Shown: positions 9,579-20,375 of the stretch, piece after piece
Numbering within the stretch: the first letter of the stretch is position 1
Layout: every line of letters starts with the position of its first letter
DNA from: Pseudomonadota bacterium
Lineage (GTDB): Bacteria; Pseudomonadota; Gammaproteobacteria; Pseudomonadales; Moraxellaceae
NCBI GenBank assembly: GCA_021804355.1
Contig: JAJZHP010000015.1
Coordinates: 1 to 35,411, forward strand
Direction: 5' to 3'
DNA length: 35,411 nt
Made by a program: the position numbers and the translations under genes
The notes under the pieces: generated by a model
The model's database searches: none
What the model was told of the DNA's origin: nothing
Seen by the model: only the letters and a program-made list of their open reading frames with translations

Positions 9579-10816
9579 AAACCCACAAGGAACTGGATCC
9601 ACCCAGCAATAAAACCAAAAATACCGCCAAGAACCACAATGATCCACTCATCCTCCTGAAATGCCGGCCGTAACAAATCCTGAAACTCCGCAGGTGTCAT
9701 GGCTTTCATACGCACAGAGAATATACGAGCGATCACGGCCGCGCGATCTTTATTAAATGCAGGGTCCTGCAAAGGCTCCAAGGATTTCTTGGTAGCCATA
9801 TCAACCACCGTACGCTTTAAGTCTGCATAGCCCTGTGGCCCCACCGTCAGCTGTATGGCCGTGCGAACCACACCACCATCCAGCAGTGGAGAAAGATGAC
9901 GCTTAATCATGGCGCGCGTTCTGTCCGAACGCTTGCCCGTCATCATCTCTGTCATGATATGACCGATTGTCATCATCTCTTCCGTGGATAGTTGAGAGAA
10001 TTTTTCAGCCACGTCATCTTGTCGTTTCAGGAACACGCCCTGCAGCTTCCATGGACCTATATAAACCGGATTAAGTGGCCTGAACACCATATTGATCGCC
10101 ACCCAGTTCGTCATATAGCCCAAAGCTGCGCCATACAGGGGAAGTCCCCAGTGGTAGGGCCAGAAGTTCCAGCAAACCATCTGCACCGTACCGAATATCA
10201 AACCTATCCACATAGAAGAGTTGACGACGAAAGCGATTTCATGATTACCCACTTCCTGAAATGTCCTGACCATCAAGCCCTTGTCAGCTTCAAGCCGGCT
10301 CACCACCATATGCTTGAGATCCATCAGGTCTTCAATATTTTCACTCATGTCCTTAACGAGTTTATCCATAACCTCAGGCAACTGACGTCGAACCCGTGCA
10401 TAAACACGCTTCTTGATCGCATTGGGCAGATTTTCCCAGAGCACATGATTTTTTTCATTCATGATCTCATCGATAAAATCTTCGACGTTATTCAGCAGTT
10501 CATTGCTGATATGCCGTGCAATAACCTGTGGTTCCATCTCCCGAAAGACTTCATCGAGCGTACCTAGTTTGGCCAGGGTATTATCTACCGTAATCGCAGC
10601 CATTTTAGCTGCCTTACGCGGAACTATGCCTTGCCATCCTATCCAGGGCTTCCAGATACCCACAAACTCCAGAGGGTAGAAAACCATCTTCATGGCAAAC
10701 CAGACATGAACCCATGTAACGATCGCCGCCACAAACGGAATACTGACAAACGCCCAAAATTCGTGTTGGTGATGGAGATAAATACTATGCCCCATCGCTA
10801 AAAGGCTATCCCACAT
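9572..10816 (-). CDS. DUF445 family membrane protein
   Basis: A 414-residue protein with hydrophobic segments near the N-terminus (FWAFVSIPFVAAIVTWVHVWFAM), in the middle (SSMWIGLIFGTVQMVCWNFWPYHWGLPLYGAALGYMTNWVAINMVF) and at the extreme C-terminus (WIIVVLGGIFGFIAGWIQFLV). The repeated motif of the family, GxxTNWxAxxMxFxP, appears as GYMTNWVAINMVFRPLNPVYIGPWKLQGVF, with a looser N-terminal copy (VWFAMKMVFYPLEFVGIWKPWIGWQGIVPRKA). Between them lies a charged helical region. DUF445 proteins are inner-membrane proteins of unknown function. It is transcribed alone, with 145 bases to der upstream. Confidence 0.85.
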   Translation of the reverse strand: MWDSLLAMGHSIYLHHQHEFWAFVSIPFVAAIVTWVHVWFAMKMVFYPLEFVGIWKPWIGWQGIVPRKAAKMAAITVDNTLAKLGTLDEVFREMEPQVIARHISNELLNNVEDFIDEIMNEKNHVLWENLPNAIKKRVYARVRRQLPEVMDKLVKDMSENIEDLMDLKHMVVSRLEADKGLMVRTFQEVGNHEIAFVVNSSMWIGLIFGTVQMVCWNFWPYHWGLPLYGAALGYMTNWVAINMVFRPLNPVYIGPWKLQGVFLKRQDDVAEKFSQLSTEEMMTIGHIMTEMMTGKRSDRTRAMIKRHLSPLLDGGVVRTAIQLTVGPQGYADLKRTVVDMATKKSLEPLQDPAFNKDRAAVIARIFSVRMKAMTPAEFQDLLRPAFQEDEWIIVVLGGIFGFIAGWIQFLVGFQ

Positions 10817-10909
10817 AATGTCTCAATCGTTGTATGAGCAGACGACTCAGGATGCCTGTCTATTCCCTGACACCCCCCGAATAACTCTAAATAATATCAG
10901 CTTTTCATG

Positions 10910-10933
10910 GGCTTAAACGAATTATTTTAAGCC
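10910..10933 (-). terminator. Hairpin between der and the DUF445 gene
   Basis: GGCTTAAA (10910-10917) and TTTAAGCC (10926-10933) form an 8-bp stem with an 8-base loop, 29 bases after the der stop on the minus strand. No T-run follows, so this may be a weak or factor-dependent terminator. The rest of the 145-base gap holds nothing else I can name. Confidence 0.35.
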
Positions 10934-10961
10934 GACAACCGACTGCTTACCTTGCTTCAGA

Positions 10962-12347
10962 TCATCTGCCTTTGACAAATCGCAGGAGCCGCTTACGTTT
11001 TGTAACCTGACGCTGGGTCAAAACCTGAGGTTTATCCTTGAATGGATTTTCCCCCGACCTGAACTCCATACGAATCGGCGTCCCCTCCAGTCGCAATTCG
11101 CGCCGAAATACATTCTCCAGATAGCGCCGGTAGGGAGCAGGGATATGTTGCGTCTGATTACCATGAAAAATAAACGTGGGAGGAAAATTACCTCCCATAT
11201 GACCATAACGCAGCTTGATGCGGCGACCATGCACCAAAGGAGGCTGATGTGCTTCCATGGCATCCTCTACCAAGCGCGTAACTTCAGCAGCGGTAACACG
11301 CCGACTAGCCGCCTCATACGCTCTGTGCACCGAGGGGTAGAGTTCACCGACTCCTGTTCCATGCCGCGCTGAAATAAAATGCACACGCACATAATCCACA
11401 AAGCCAAGCCGACGATCCAGCTCCTGACGAACAATTTGTTTATCGTAATCGCTCATGCCATCCCATTTATTGATGGCAAGCACTAAGGCTCTTCCTGCTT
11501 CGAGCGCATAACCTAACAAGTGCAAGTCCTGATCAACGATACCCTCACGGGCATCCAACACAGCAATCACGACATGGGCATCTTTGATAGCCTGCAAGGT
11601 TTTGATCACTGAGAACTTTTCCACGACCTCATCGACCTTGCCCCGTCGCCGCACACCTGCCGTATCAATCAAGGTATAGGGCTTACCATGGCGCTCGTAC
11701 GGGATATAAATGCTATCGCGGGTGGTCCCTGGCATATCAAACACCACCACGCGATCCTCACCCAGCATTCGATTAACCAGCGTGGACTTACCCACGTTAG
11801 GTCGCCCAACCACGGCTATGCGTATACCATGTTCTTGTTCTGTGGATAGCTCAGTTTCAGGAACTTCCGCCAGTACCTGACTGACAAGATGCAAAATACC
11901 TCGACCATGGCTCGCTGCTATGGCATACATCTCGCGAAACCCCAGCCCAAAAAACTCGGACATTCCGGTACTTTCATCCATGCCATCCACTTTATTGACG
12001 ACCAGAATGACACGCTTTTCCTGAGACCTGACTTCCTGTGCTAATGCCTGATCTGCCGACGTTAAACCGGCACGGGCATCCACCATAAAAAAAAGAATAT
12101 CAGCTTCACTCATGGCTGCTCGGGACTGTTCAGCCATGCCTATTTCGATACCTGCCTCTCCCTCGCCTAATCCGCCCGTATCGATAACGATAAAACTTCT
12201 GCCTTCTACACGCGCATCTCCATACTTTCTATCTCGGGTCAATCCCGGAAAATCAGCCACCAGGGCATCACGAGTACGCGTCAGTTGATTAAACAAGGTT
12301 GATTTACCAACGTTGGGTCGGCCAATCAGGGCAATAACAGGTCGCAT
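10962..12347 (-). CDS. der: Ribosome-assembly GTPase Der (EngA)
   Basis: Essential GTPase that helps mature the 50S ribosomal subunit. It has two tandem G domains, each with its P-loop: [16 protein letters not shown] near the N-terminus and [15 protein letters not shown] from about residue 180. DTGGLGEGE and [13 protein letters not shown] are the G3 motifs, NKVDG and NKWDG the G4 motifs. The C-terminal KH-like domain (about 350-440) follows, with [22 protein letters not shown], and a basic tail. Length (461) is typical. AGGTGA lies upstream of the ATG, which is 4 bases after the bamB stop, so the gene belongs to the bamB operon. Confidence 0.97.
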   Translation of the reverse strand: MRPVIALIGRPNVGKSTLFNQLTRTRDALVADFPGLTRDRKYGDARVEGRSFIVIDTGGLGEGEAGIEIGMAEQSRAAMSEADILFFMVDARAGLTSADQALAQEVRSQEKRVILVVNKVDGMDESTGMSEFFGLGFREMYAIAASHGRGILHLVSQVLAEVPETELSTEQEHGIRIAVVGRPNVGKSTLVNRMLGEDRVVVFDMPGTTRDSIYIPYERHGKPYTLIDTAGVRRRGKVDEVVEKFSVIKTLQAIKDAHVVIAVLDAREGIVDQDLHLLGYALEAGRALVLAINKWDGMSDYDKQIVRQELDRRLGFVDYVRVHFISARHGTGVGELYPSVHRAYEAASRRVTAAEVTRLVEDAMEAHQPPLVHGRRIKLRYGHMGGNFPPTFIFHGNQTQHIPAPYRRYLENVFRRELRLEGTPIRMEFRSGENPFKDKPQVLTQRQVTKRKRLLRFVKGR

Positions 12348-12351
12348 GGAT

Positions 12352-13515
12352 TCACCTAGATTTCTGGAGGGTCAGACCGACAACCCGGCCACCCTCACTT
12401 TGCAGATAGATATCGCTACCATCGACGACGGGAGGTGATTGAAACCCACCTGTCCTATAAAAGTGGGAACGACCTAGCCAGTGTCCATCCAGCGCAGAAG
12501 CCACATGCACCCAACCCTGAAAATCAGCCACGAGCAGCATACCGTCTAGCTGAACAGGAGCTGTTAAACGTCGACCTCGCAAATCCGACTGCTTCCATAC
12601 CGACTTTCCTGTGGACACATCAATAGCTTCAATCACACTGTCTTCATCCACAACAAACACATTACCTATCCCCAACCCTATACCTTGCCAGGATGAAAGG
12701 CGGTAATCCCAACGATGACGGCCATTATCCGGATCAATAGCCGCCAACCCTCCATGGTAACTGACGGCATAAAGTGTATCGGCATCCACCGCCAGATCAC
12801 CATCAACGTCATTCATACGCTCAAGTTCAGTCCGCCCCTGGGAATCAACCACATGCGTGTCCCATAACGGATCACCGGTCTTGCCATTAAAAGCAAGGAG
12901 ACGCCCATCACCCGTGCCCATCACCAGGGTTCCATTCACCCAGATCGGCTTGGCCATGCCATGTAACGACAAGGAAGGCACAGAGGAATCAACGCTCCAG
13001 CGTACTTTTCCTGTCAGTCGATCCAAAGCGTAGAGCCGACCATCATTGCTGGCCACGAACACGCTCTCAGCGGTTACCAAGGGCTCTGACATCGGAGTAC
13101 TGGCCAAAGAGGCAGTCCAGAGAGCCTGTCCATTCTTGCTAGCATAAGCAAGCACGCGGCCATCCACGGTCCCCATGACAGCCACGCCATAGCCGGCATC
13201 CACGCCTACACTTAATAACGCATGGCTATGTACCCGCCATTGCCGTTTTCCAGTGGCGCGATCATGCGCCTCCAGCGTTCCATTGCTGGAAGCAACCAGT
13301 ATTTGCGATGCACTGACGGCAGGGCGCAACAACAAAAAACGACCATGATTACCGTCACCAATACGAAATGACCATAGCTTATGAACCGTCACCGTCGAAT
13401 TAACTAACTTAGGCAGAGGATTGGGTTTGATTTCCTTGGGCTTATCCGAGCTGCAGGCAGCCATGAACAAAGCACATCCACCCAACGCCAGTAATGTCAG
13501 GTGTTTCAACCTCAC
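12352..13515 (-). CDS. bamB: Outer-membrane assembly lipoprotein BamB
   Basis: Lipoprotein of the BAM complex that inserts beta-barrel proteins into the outer membrane. It has a lipoprotein signal peptide ([16 protein letters not shown], acylated Cys in MAACSSDK) and then an eight-bladed PQQ-type propeller. Repeated blades are visible, for example [63 protein letters not shown] and [16 protein letters not shown]. The start is GTG at 13515, overlapping the yfgM stop (GTGA), with GGAG six bases upstream. 387 residues is the usual length. Confidence 0.95.
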   Translation of the reverse strand: MRLKHLTLLALGGCALFMAACSSDKPKEIKPNPLPKLVNSTVTVHKLWSFRIGDGNHGRFLLLRPAVSASQILVASSNGTLEAHDRATGKRQWRVHSHALLSVGVDAGYGVAVMGTVDGRVLAYASKNGQALWTASLASTPMSEPLVTAESVFVASNDGRLYALDRLTGKVRWSVDSSVPSLSLHGMAKPIWVNGTLVMGTGDGRLLAFNGKTGDPLWDTHVVDSQGRTELERMNDVDGDLAVDADTLYAVSYHGGLAAIDPDNGRHRWDYRLSSWQGIGLGIGNVFVVDEDSVIEAIDVSTGKSVWKQSDLRGRRLTAPVQLDGMLLVADFQGWVHVASALDGHWLGRSHFYRTGGFQSPPVVDGSDIYLQSEGGRVVGLTLQKSR

Positions 13516-14198
13516 GAGGCAGGCACTCCCTGAGCTGGAACATCCTGGGGCTTAATGCCTAAATCAGCCATTTTCATATTAAGTAAGGGTCTGGGAGGCA
13601 ATTTAGCAGCTACCAGAGCATCCTTGGCTGCCTGATAAGAGGCATGAGCCTTATCCAGATTTTTAGCCTGTACCCAGGCATCACCCTGCAACTCCAGAGA
13701 AGATGCCTGGTAAGCTGGATCCGTGATGGCCTGAGCCTGTTTGATCGCAGCTTCTGTCTGTCCTTGCGCCAGCAACACTTGCGCCAGGCGCAAATGCGTC
13801 AACGCTGCCACTTGAGCATCAGGCGTATGAGCCAGCACTTCATTAAGCTGTTTGGTAGCTTCATTCAGATCGCCATGGTCCACCGCTTTACGGGCCAACA
13901 TCCAACGCGCAAGATTGGCGTAGCCACTATTAGGCTGGCTGGCGATAAGTTTATGGGCATCCGACTGCAGGGCCGTATTATGTGCAGCATCACCAGCCTG
14001 ATCCTGCTCATAATCCATCATGACCTGCTGAAAATGCATAGCTCCTTCTTCCTGAATCTTACGTTGATGCACCTGCCAGTATCTCCAACCAGCAAACGCT
14101 ACGGAAGCTATCAGTAACAGGGACAAAACAGCATTACCATAATCTTCCCAGAATGCCTTAAGGGATTCGATCTGCTCTTCTTCTGAATAATGACTCAC
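13512..14198 (-). CDS. yfgM: YfgM-like tetratricopeptide membrane protein
   Basis: A 228-residue inner-membrane protein: short cytoplasmic N-terminus (EEEQIESLKAFWEDYG), one transmembrane helix (AVLSLLLIASVAFAGWRYW, about 23-41), then a periplasmic TPR-like domain (Ala-rich helices, DLNEATKQLNEVLAHTPDAQVAALTHLRLAQVLLAQ). In E. coli YfgM binds the Sec translocon with PpiD and aids handling of exported proteins. The start is GTG with AAGGAG ten bases before. It overlaps bamB by four bases and follows hisS by 40 bases. Confidence 0.9.
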   Translation of the reverse strand: MSHYSEEEQIESLKAFWEDYGNAVLSLLLIASVAFAGWRYWQVHQRKIQEEGAMHFQQVMMDYEQDQAGDAAHNTALQSDAHKLIASQPNSGYANLARWMLARKAVDHGDLNEATKQLNEVLAHTPDAQVAALTHLRLAQVLLAQGQTEAAIKQAQAITDPAYQASSLELQGDAWVQAKNLDKAHASYQAAKDALVAAKLPPRPLLNMKMADLGIKPQDVPAQGVPAS

Positions 14199-14238
14199 AG
14201 CACTGCAACTCCTTCAGTATGTTTTAATATCCTACCCC

Positions 14239-15516
14239 TCAGAGGGCAAAATGGGCTCGCAGCCATACGACGGCTTCTTCTTGACTCATGACTTCCTGAT
14301 CACGCTCTTCTCTTAACCATTTGATGGTTACACGGCCTGTGGCCATTTCATCTTCGCCTAATATCAGGGCAAATCGAGCGCCACTCCGGTCAGCTCGCCG
14401 AAACTGGCTCTTAAATCCCCCTCCTCCCATGTGTACTAAAACTCGCAATCCTGTCAATCCATCACGAATTTTTTCCGCCAGAACCAAGGCTGCTCCTGAA
14501 TACCCCTCACCTTGTCCTAGCACCATGACATCTGCTTGCCGGGACACCTGGGCTTCTGTCACTTCCTGACACAATAGAATCAGTCGTTCCATACCCATCG
14601 CCATACCGACAGCTGGCGTAGGACTCCCTCCCAACTGGGCAACCAATCCATCGTAGCGGCCACCTGCACACACCGTACCCTGGGCGCCCAGAGCGGTTGT
14701 CACCCACTCAAACACGGCACGATTGTAATAATCCAAGCCACGCACCAAGCGAGGGTTGACACGATAAACGACTCCAGCCTTATCTAAAAGAGCCCGTAAG
14801 GTAGCAAAATGTTCAGCCGCAGCCTCATCCAGGTAATCCGCGAGTATAGGGGCGTTATTCAATACCTCCTGCGTAGCGGGATGCTTGCTATCCAGTACTC
14901 GCAAAGGATTGCTATCTAAACGCCGCTGACTGTCCTCATCCAGCACCGAGCGGTGTATATTCAAATAATTAACCAGGGCTTGACGATAACTGACACGGGC
15001 ATCGGCATCCCCCAGGCTATTAATTTCCAGATGAACATGATCTGCGATGCCTAACGCCTGCCATAATCGAGCGCAGACCAAGATCAACTCGGCATCGATA
15101 TCCGGGCCACTCAAGCCGAGCGACTCCATACCAAATTGATGAAACTGCCGATAGCGCCCTTTTTGCGGCCTTTCATAACGAAACATAGGTCCGGAGTAGT
15201 ACAGTTTGGCCGACTGATTATGCAGCAACCCATGCTCCAGGGCTGCTCGCACACATCCGGCTGTACCTTCAGGACGCAAAGTCAGAGATTCTCCCCCACG
15301 ATCAGCAAAGCTGTACATTTCCTTTTCAACGATATCCGTCACTTCACCGATGGCACGCGCATAGAGAGGGGTCATCTCTACCACAGGTAAACGTATCTCC
15401 TCGTAGCCATAAGCCATCGCTGTATCACGTAAGATGTCTTCGACCCGTTGCCACCATCCAGTCATGGTCGGCAAAATATCATTCATGCCACGAATAGCTT
15501 TAATGCTTTCATTCAT
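14239..15516 (-). CDS. hisS: Histidyl-tRNA synthetase
   Basis: Class II aminoacyl-tRNA synthetase that charges tRNA-His. Motif 2 is visible ([21 protein letters not shown]), as are the histidine-specific segments [15 protein letters not shown] and [13 protein letters not shown], and motif 3 ([13 protein letters not shown]). The C-terminal anticodon-binding domain spans about 325-425 ([26 protein letters not shown]). 425 residues is typical. Its ATG overlaps the ispG stop (ATGA). Confidence 0.97.
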   Translation of the reverse strand: MNESIKAIRGMNDILPTMTGWWQRVEDILRDTAMAYGYEEIRLPVVEMTPLYARAIGEVTDIVEKEMYSFADRGGESLTLRPEGTAGCVRAALEHGLLHNQSAKLYYSGPMFRYERPQKGRYRQFHQFGMESLGLSGPDIDAELILVCARLWQALGIADHVHLEINSLGDADARVSYRQALVNYLNIHRSVLDEDSQRRLDSNPLRVLDSKHPATQEVLNNAPILADYLDEAAAEHFATLRALLDKAGVVYRVNPRLVRGLDYYNRAVFEWVTTALGAQGTVCAGGRYDGLVAQLGGSPTPAVGMAMGMERLILLCQEVTEAQVSRQADVMVLGQGEGYSGAALVLAEKIRDGLTGLRVLVHMGGGGFKSQFRRADRSGARFALILGEDEMATGRVTIKWLREERDQEVMSQEEAVVWLRAHFAL

Positions 15517-16634
15517 GCCGATGCACTTTTCATAATGATCTTTTCATCCTGCTCTGCCTGCTGCTTGATCTTGGCCCGAACCAAGCGTTCGACTTCATCA
15601 ACAATATCTTCCGTCGCAATCAGGTGACTTTTATCGCCGCCTAAGTACACCAAGCTGCGAGGACTAGCTCCACATATACCGATATCTGCTTCCCGAGCCT
15701 CTCCGGGGCCATTGACCTTACACCCGATTACAGCAACATCCATAGCTAGTCTGACATCTTCCAGCCTGGCCTCAAGAGCATTCATCACGCGGATAACATC
15801 GAATTCCTGACGTGAACAACTAGGGCAAGCAATGAAATTTATTCCATTGGAACGCAGACCCAGACTTTTCAGGAGATCAAACCCTACTTTGACCTCATCT
15901 TCTGGAGGTGCTGCTAAGGATATTCTCAAGGTATCGCCTATGCCTTCCAGCAGCAGTGCCCCTAAGGCTACGGCTGATTTTACGGTGCCTGAGCGAAACA
16001 CCCCTGCTTCCGTAACTCCTAAATGCAAAGGCTGTTCAATCTGTGATGACAGCTGGCGATAAGCATCCAGGGTCAAAAAAACACTGGAGGCTTTGACACT
16101 GACTTTAAATTCCTGAAAATTCATGCGATCAAGAATATCGATATGACGTAGCGCCGACTCAACTAAAGCCGCCCCTGTAGGTTCACTGTATTTTTTTTGC
16201 AAATCCTTTTCCAGCGAACCGGCATTCACACCGATACGCATAGAAATACCTAGATCTCTTGCGCAATCGACAACTTCACGCACCTTATCATCCGCACCTA
16301 TATTGCCTGGGTTGATGCGAAGACAGTCTGCGCCAGCACGAGCAGCCGCCAGCGCAATACGGTGATCAAAGTGTATATCAGCGATCAAAGGCACTTGTAC
16401 GGCCTGACGTATGCGGGCAAGCGCAGCCGCTGCATCCAGACTTGGCACCGACACACGAATCATGTCTGCACCTGCAGCGACACAACGCTGAATCTGCGCT
16501 ACCGTGGCATCCACATCACAGGTATCGGTATTGGTCATGGTTTGCACGGTGATGGGAGCATCACCGCCCACAGCAACACTCCCCACCTGAATTTTACGGG
16601 TCTTGCGGCGTTTGATAGGGCTCAGCATATGCAT
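15513..16634 (-). CDS. ispG: 4-hydroxy-3-methylbut-2-en-1-yl diphosphate synthase
   Basis: [4Fe-4S] enzyme of the MEP isoprenoid pathway, converting MEcPP to HMBPP. The N-terminal TIM barrel shows [17 protein letters not shown] and [11 protein letters not shown]. The C-terminal cluster domain has the Cys ligands in [13 protein letters not shown] and [19 protein letters not shown]. 373 residues fits the bacterial form. GAGG lies seven bases before the ATG. It overlaps hisS and follows rodZ by 9 bases. It depends on the ISC machinery encoded upstream. Confidence 0.97.
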   Translation of the reverse strand: MHMLSPIKRRKTRKIQVGSVAVGGDAPITVQTMTNTDTCDVDATVAQIQRCVAAGADMIRVSVPSLDAAAALARIRQAVQVPLIADIHFDHRIALAAARAGADCLRINPGNIGADDKVREVVDCARDLGISMRIGVNAGSLEKDLQKKYSEPTGAALVESALRHIDILDRMNFQEFKVSVKASSVFLTLDAYRQLSSQIEQPLHLGVTEAGVFRSGTVKSAVALGALLLEGIGDTLRISLAAPPEDEVKVGFDLLKSLGLRSNGINFIACPSCSRQEFDVIRVMNALEARLEDVRLAMDVAVIGCKVNGPGEAREADIGICGASPRSLVYLGGDKSHLIATEDIVDEVERLVRAKIKQQAEQDEKIIMKSASA

Positions 16635-16643
16635 AACAGGGCC

Positions 16644-17621
16644 TCAGGGTTGTATCGTCAAATCGGCAACATGATCATGGGTGTGACTCGTCAAATCTAT
16701 CAACTTGTCCTGAACTGACAGCGTCACATTCTCCGCATTACCCACTCGCACATGCCAGGGCGCCATGCCTTCTACCGACAGATTTTCTCCAGCATGATGT
16801 AAACCCTCAGCCTGAAGATGCCCCTGTGCATCGGTCACGCGAATCCAGGCATCACCCTTCAGCTGTATTTGCAGCGCTGACTTGGTGATAAGCCCGGCTG
16901 CCTCGGCAGCAGGGGCCGCCACAGGTTGGTCCCCCGTCACCGGCATCGTCGCAACCACAGCGGGCTTAACTGCAGCCATGGCAGCAGCATTAACCACGGG
17001 CACGACTGGCTGCGTTACTGCTGCAACGCCTGCACCCTCAGCTGTCGCCGTATGGTTCGATAGCGTCAAGGGCAATGCAACCGGCGCATTGACTGCGGCG
17101 CCAGCATCAGGTGTGGCCTCAGTCACATCGCGCACATGCATTTTTTCCAGTGCGGGCCCCGGATTAAATGATTCATGGGATGACCAGATAAAAGCGCCTG
17201 CCACCATCAAGATCAATATACCGGCGGAAACCATCCAGAGCACCCTGGATACCTGCCGTCTTGGGCTACGCGCAACCTGTCCAAGTAACAACATGGGATT
17301 AGTACTATGATCGTTAGTTTCAGGCTGACGAGCTTCCAGGGCCTGATCAAACTTGGCAACCACATCATTCTCATCCAGATGCAACAGACGAGCATAAGAG
17401 CGCATATAACCGCGAGCAAACACGGCCCCCGGCAAAACATCATAGTTATCCGACTCGATGGCTTCAATAAACCGCAATGACAGGTTGAGTTCCGTGCCTG
17501 CCTGCTCTTGAGTCATACCTCGCAGTTCCCTGGCCCGGCGTAATCGTTGCCCCGGCATAAAGTTCAAAAAAGCATCGGTCTGGTCACGCGCCGTGGTCAC
17601 TTTATTTTCAGCAGTCTGCAT
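16644..17621 (-). CDS. rodZ: Cell-shape protein RodZ
   Basis: Bitopic membrane protein that links MreB filaments to the wall-elongation machinery. An N-terminal Xre-type helix-turn-helix occupies about residues 24-90 (RLRRARELRGMTQEQAGTELNLSLRFIEAIE...YDVLPGAVFARGYMRSYARLL). One transmembrane helix follows (VLWMVSAGILILMVAGAFIW, about 128-147), then a long Ala/Pro/Val-rich linker. The C-terminal DUF4115 beta domain contains ALQIQLKGDAWIRVTDAQGHL. GAGGA eight bases before the ATG supports the start. Its place between pilW and ispG is the usual gammaproteobacterial one. Confidence 0.95.
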   Translation of the reverse strand: MQTAENKVTTARDQTDAFLNFMPGQRLRRARELRGMTQEQAGTELNLSLRFIEAIESDNYDVLPGAVFARGYMRSYARLLHLDENDVVAKFDQALEARQPETNDHSTNPMLLLGQVARSPRRQVSRVLWMVSAGILILMVAGAFIWSSHESFNPGPALEKMHVRDVTEATPDAGAAVNAPVALPLTLSNHTATAEGAGVAAVTQPVVPVVNAAAMAAVKPAVVATMPVTGDQPVAAPAAEAAGLITKSALQIQLKGDAWIRVTDAQGHLQAEGLHHAGENLSVEGMAPWHVRVGNAENVTLSVQDKLIDLTSHTHDHVADLTIQP

Positions 17622-17651
17622 AATAAATTCCTCTTTCCCTTCCTAGGGCGA

Positions 17652-18419
17652 TTAATTTCCGACCACTTTCAGATAGCTGGCGTACTCTGGACTCTGTGGA
17701 TAAAGATGCTTTAGAGCCAATGCCAGGCTAGCCAGCTTATTTTGATCCCCGCTCCAACGCGCCAGTCGCCAGCCCAACCATAGCCCTCGGGCTGAGGATG
17801 GCTGTGATCCCATTAAGGTCAAATAGGCCTGATAACCTGCCTGAGCATGTACATAGTCGGCTTCATCAAATAAAATCTCGGCATATTCCAAGGTTGCTAC
17901 CGGCAATTTAGCATTGAGATTCAGCGCCCGAAAAAAAGCATTTTTTGCTTCAGGTGTCATCTTTCTCTGTTCATAACAGAGCCCCAAATTCTCGAAGGCA
18001 GCATCGCGATGTTCATAACCCACATTTTGACTGGCCTTGGCAAAACGATCACAAGCCTCTTCGAATTTTCCCTGATGAAACAAAAACGTACCAAAGTCGT
18101 TTTGTGCCTGACCATTGGCAGAGTCCATGCGGACGGATCTACGGAAGTTTTTATCGGCACGCGCCCAATCACCTTCGCGAGCATAAACCAAGCCTAAGCC
18201 GTTATAAGTTTCAGATACATCCGGATCCAGTCTGCGTGCCGCTTCCAGTTCAGCCTGTGCTTTCTCCAAATCACCCATTTGCAAATAATTCATACCCAGA
18301 ACATTGCGTATACGCGCAGCTTCAGCCAAATCTGTCTTATCTGACGGGGGTAACGTCGATACGCAAGCGCCCAGCATGCACGCGAGTCCCAACAGGGTAG
18401 AGCGCACTAAACCATTCAT
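17652..18419 (-). CDS. pilW: Type IV pilus biogenesis lipoprotein PilW/PilF (TPR)
   Basis: Outer-membrane pilotin that helps secretin PilQ assemble. A lipoprotein signal ([19 protein letters not shown]) leads into TPR repeats such as [56 protein letters not shown]. The frame is open for 32 further codons upstream into rlmN. I chose the ATG at 18419 because it overlaps the rlmN stop (ATGA), has GGAGG nine bases before it and starts a clean signal peptide (255 residues). No other pilus genes lie in this window. Confidence 0.92.
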   Translation of the reverse strand: MNGLVRSTLLGLACMLGACVSTLPPSDKTDLAEAARIRNVLGMNYLQMGDLEKAQAELEAARRLDPDVSETYNGLGLVYAREGDWARADKNFRRSVRMDSANGQAQNDFGTFLFHQGKFEEACDRFAKASQNVGYEHRDAAFENLGLCYEQRKMTPEAKNAFFRALNLNAKLPVATLEYAEILFDEADYVHAQAGYQAYLTLMGSQPSSARGLWLGWRLARWSGDQNKLASLALALKHLYPQSPEYASYLKVVGN

Positions 18420-19552
18420 GAAGAGCCTCCCGAAATCTCTTGTACCGCCACTCTTTGCTGCCATCGCTGCGAACGTCTCGTCTTGTCTTGTACCTGTCCT
18501 ACCAGCTGACCGCATGCGGCATCGATATCATCACCGCGAGTACTTCGCACGGTACATGTCAGCCCGGCATCCTGAAGAATTTTCTGAAAAGCCAGCACAG
18601 CCTCTCGCGAGGATCGTTGATAGGGGGCATGGGGAAAAGGATTAAAAGGAATCAGATTGATCTTGCTGGGGACATCATTTAATAAGCGCAAGAGTTCTCG
18701 CGCATGCTCAGGCTGGTCATTAACGCCTGCCAGCATGACGTACTCCATGGTAATCCGCCGCCGTCCTCCATCAGGACCCTGATAGCGTTGGAGATATCTG
18801 CGACAGGCAGCCATCAGCTCACGCAAGGGATAGCGACGATTGACGGGAACCAGTTCATTACGTAGTGCATCATTGGGTGCATGTAGCGAAACCGCCAAAG
18901 CAACATCCAGCGCCTCCCCCAGACGGTCCATCATCGGCACCAGCCCAGAGGTTGAAACCGTCACTCGACGCTTAGAGAGCCCATAACCCCAGTCATCCAG
19001 CATGATATTAAGCGCAGGAACCACAGCATCAAAGTTAAGCAAGGGTTCTCCCATCCCCATCATGACCACATTGCTGACTGCACGAGGAGCATCGCCCTGA
19101 TCACGGCGGCATGCAATAAAAACCTGACCAATGATTTCCGCCGAAGTCAGATCTCTTTGAAATCCCTGTTTTCCTGTTGAACAAAAACTGCAATCCAGAG
19201 AACAGCCCACCTGCGATGAGACACAGAGTGTCCGTCGATCCCCATCAGGAATCAGTACCGTCTCAATCCGAGAACCTCCATCGAGCTCCAATACCCATTT
19301 ATGAGTACCATCAGCAGCCGTATGCTCATAAACAACCGAAGGTGGACGCACTTCAGCCACCTCAGCTAACTGCAAACGAAGGTCTTTGGCGATATTAGTC
19401 ATCAGCTCAAAGTCCGTGACCCCGCGCTGATGTATCCATTTCATGACTTGTGAGGCACGAAAGCGCGCCTGCCCCATGGAGGCAAAAAATGATTCCATAT
19501 CCGGCAAGGTCATTCCTAACAGATTGACCTTGCCCTGTTCTACATTTATCAT
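18416..19552 (-). CDS. rlmN: Dual-specificity 23S rRNA/tRNA adenine-C2 methyltransferase RlmN
   Basis: Radical-SAM enzyme that methylates A2503 of 23S rRNA and A37 of some tRNAs. The cluster motif CSLDCSFC (CxxxCxxC) is followed by [11 protein letters not shown]. Also visible are [25 protein letters not shown] and the C-terminal [16 protein letters not shown] with a catalytic Cys. The open frame reaches 19633, inside ndk. The ATG at 19552 ([14 protein letters not shown]) fits family N-termini and gives 378 residues. A gap of 62 bases separates it from the ndk stop. Confidence 0.95.
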   Translation of the reverse strand: MINVEQGKVNLLGMTLPDMESFFASMGQARFRASQVMKWIHQRGVTDFELMTNIAKDLRLQLAEVAEVRPPSVVYEHTAADGTHKWVLELDGGSRIETVLIPDGDRRTLCVSSQVGCSLDCSFCSTGKQGFQRDLTSAEIIGQVFIACRRDQGDAPRAVSNVVMMGMGEPLLNFDAVVPALNIMLDDWGYGLSKRRVTVSTSGLVPMMDRLGEALDVALAVSLHAPNDALRNELVPVNRRYPLRELMAACRRYLQRYQGPDGGRRRITMEYVMLAGVNDQPEHARELLRLLNDVPSKINLIPFNPFPHAPYQRSSREAVLAFQKILQDAGLTCTVRSTRGDDIDAACGQLVGQVQDKTRRSQRWQQRVAVQEISGGSS

Positions 19553-19614
19553 TTTATTCGACCGGTTGCTACACCAATTATGTCGATGGTCACCCCGAGA
19601 GATGACCCCAAACT

Positions 19615-20046
19615 TCAGCGTGTGCGGGGGCACAACTCCAAAGCACTGAAAAAATAGCTGATCTCACGCGCTGCTGAAACCGCAGAATCCGAGCCATGCA
19701 CTGCATTTTCATCAATGCTTTGTGCAAAATCAGCACGCAAGGTACCCGGAGCTGCCTTCTTAGGATCTGTAGCCCCCATCAAATCACGATGGCGCTGTAC
19801 AGCATCTTCGCCTTCAAGCACTTGTATCATGACCGGACCGGAAGTCATAAATGCGACCAGATCAGGAAAAAATGGACGAGCGGCATGTTCAGCATAAAAG
19901 CCTTCCGCTTCTGCTCTCGACAGGTGCTTCATCTTGCAGGCCACAATAGCCAAACCCTGCTGCTCGAAACGAGCCAAGATCTGGCCAATCACATGTTTGC
20001 CCACGGCATCGGGCTTGATGATCGATAATGCACGTTCAATCGCCAT
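19615..20046 (-). CDS. ndk: Nucleoside diphosphate kinase
   Basis: Transfers the gamma-phosphate of ATP to other nucleoside diphosphates. The sequence is canonical: [20 protein letters not shown] at the N-terminus and the active-site His in [17 protein letters not shown]. 143 residues matches the family. GGAG precedes the ATG. It has its own likely promoter (20102-20107) after the isc operon and heads the rlmN-pilW-rodZ-ispG-hisS run. Confidence 0.97.
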   Translation of the reverse strand: MAIERALSIIKPDAVGKHVIGQILARFEQQGLAIVACKMKHLSRAEAEGFYAEHAARPFFPDLVAFMTSGPVMIQVLEGEDAVQRHRDLMGATDPKKAAPGTLRADFAQSIDENAVHGSDSAVSAAREISYFFSALELCPRTR

Positions 20047-20072
20047 TTAACTCTCCAACATTATTCAAAACA

Positions 20073-20089
20073 TGAAGCCATCGGCTTCA
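20073..20089 (-). terminator. Hairpin in the iscX-ndk gap
   Basis: A perfect 7-bp stem (TGAAGCC / GGCTTCA) with a 3-base loop; on the minus strand TGTTTTG follows. It could end the isc operon transcript. It lies downstream of the putative ndk -10 box, so in the ndk leader it would also form in that mRNA. Confidence 0.45.
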
Positions 20090-20101
20090 AGGGACGTGGC
20101 G

Positions 20102-20107
20102 ATTATA
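20102..20107 (-). promoter_or_regulatory. Putative -10 box of the ndk promoter
   Basis: The minus strand reads TATAAT (20107-20102), a perfect -10 hexamer, 55 bases upstream of the ndk ATG. An A/T run lies before it, but no good -35 hexamer is seen at 16-18 bases. Confidence 0.45.
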
Positions 20108-20163
20108 CGCAGGTTTTTAAAAATTCCTATGACCGTCTATCAAAGCTTGCTCATCTTTAGAGA

Positions 20164-20361
20164 CTAATTTTTGTATTCTTCGATCCAGGCCATTTGTATG
20201 GCCTCCAACAAACGTTCACCACAATGAGACTCACTATCCTCGAACTCGGGCAAAGCAAGCACCCATTGCATCAAATCGGTAAATCGCAAAGTCTTGGGAT
20301 CCATCTCAGGATATTGCTCCAGCAAGGCCAAGGCGATGTCCTGGCTATCCGTCCACAACAT
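20164..20361 (-). CDS. iscX: IscX, small Fe-S assembly modulator
   Basis: A 65-residue acidic protein that binds IscS and iron and tunes cluster assembly. The family pattern is clear: W-x-D-SQDIALALLEQYPEMDPKTLRFTDLMQWVLALPEFED and the end EAIQMAWIEEY. It is the last gene of the isc operon, 14 bases after fdx, with AGGAG before the ATG. Confidence 0.95.
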   Translation of the reverse strand: MLWTDSQDIALALLEQYPEMDPKTLRFTDLMQWVLALPEFEDSESHCGERLLEAIQMAWIEEYKN

Positions 20362-20375
20362 GAGCTAACTCCTAA

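Noticed and set aside
9992-10567. 191-codon plus-strand ORF opposite the DUF445 gene
   Set aside because: Long, but antisense to a recognisable protein, with His/Cys-rich low-likelihood composition typical of shadow frames.
16882-17310. 142-codon Ala/Thr-rich plus-strand ORF inside rodZ
   Set aside because: It mirrors the Ala/Pro/Val-rich linker of RodZ; the composition is a by-product of that repeat-like region.
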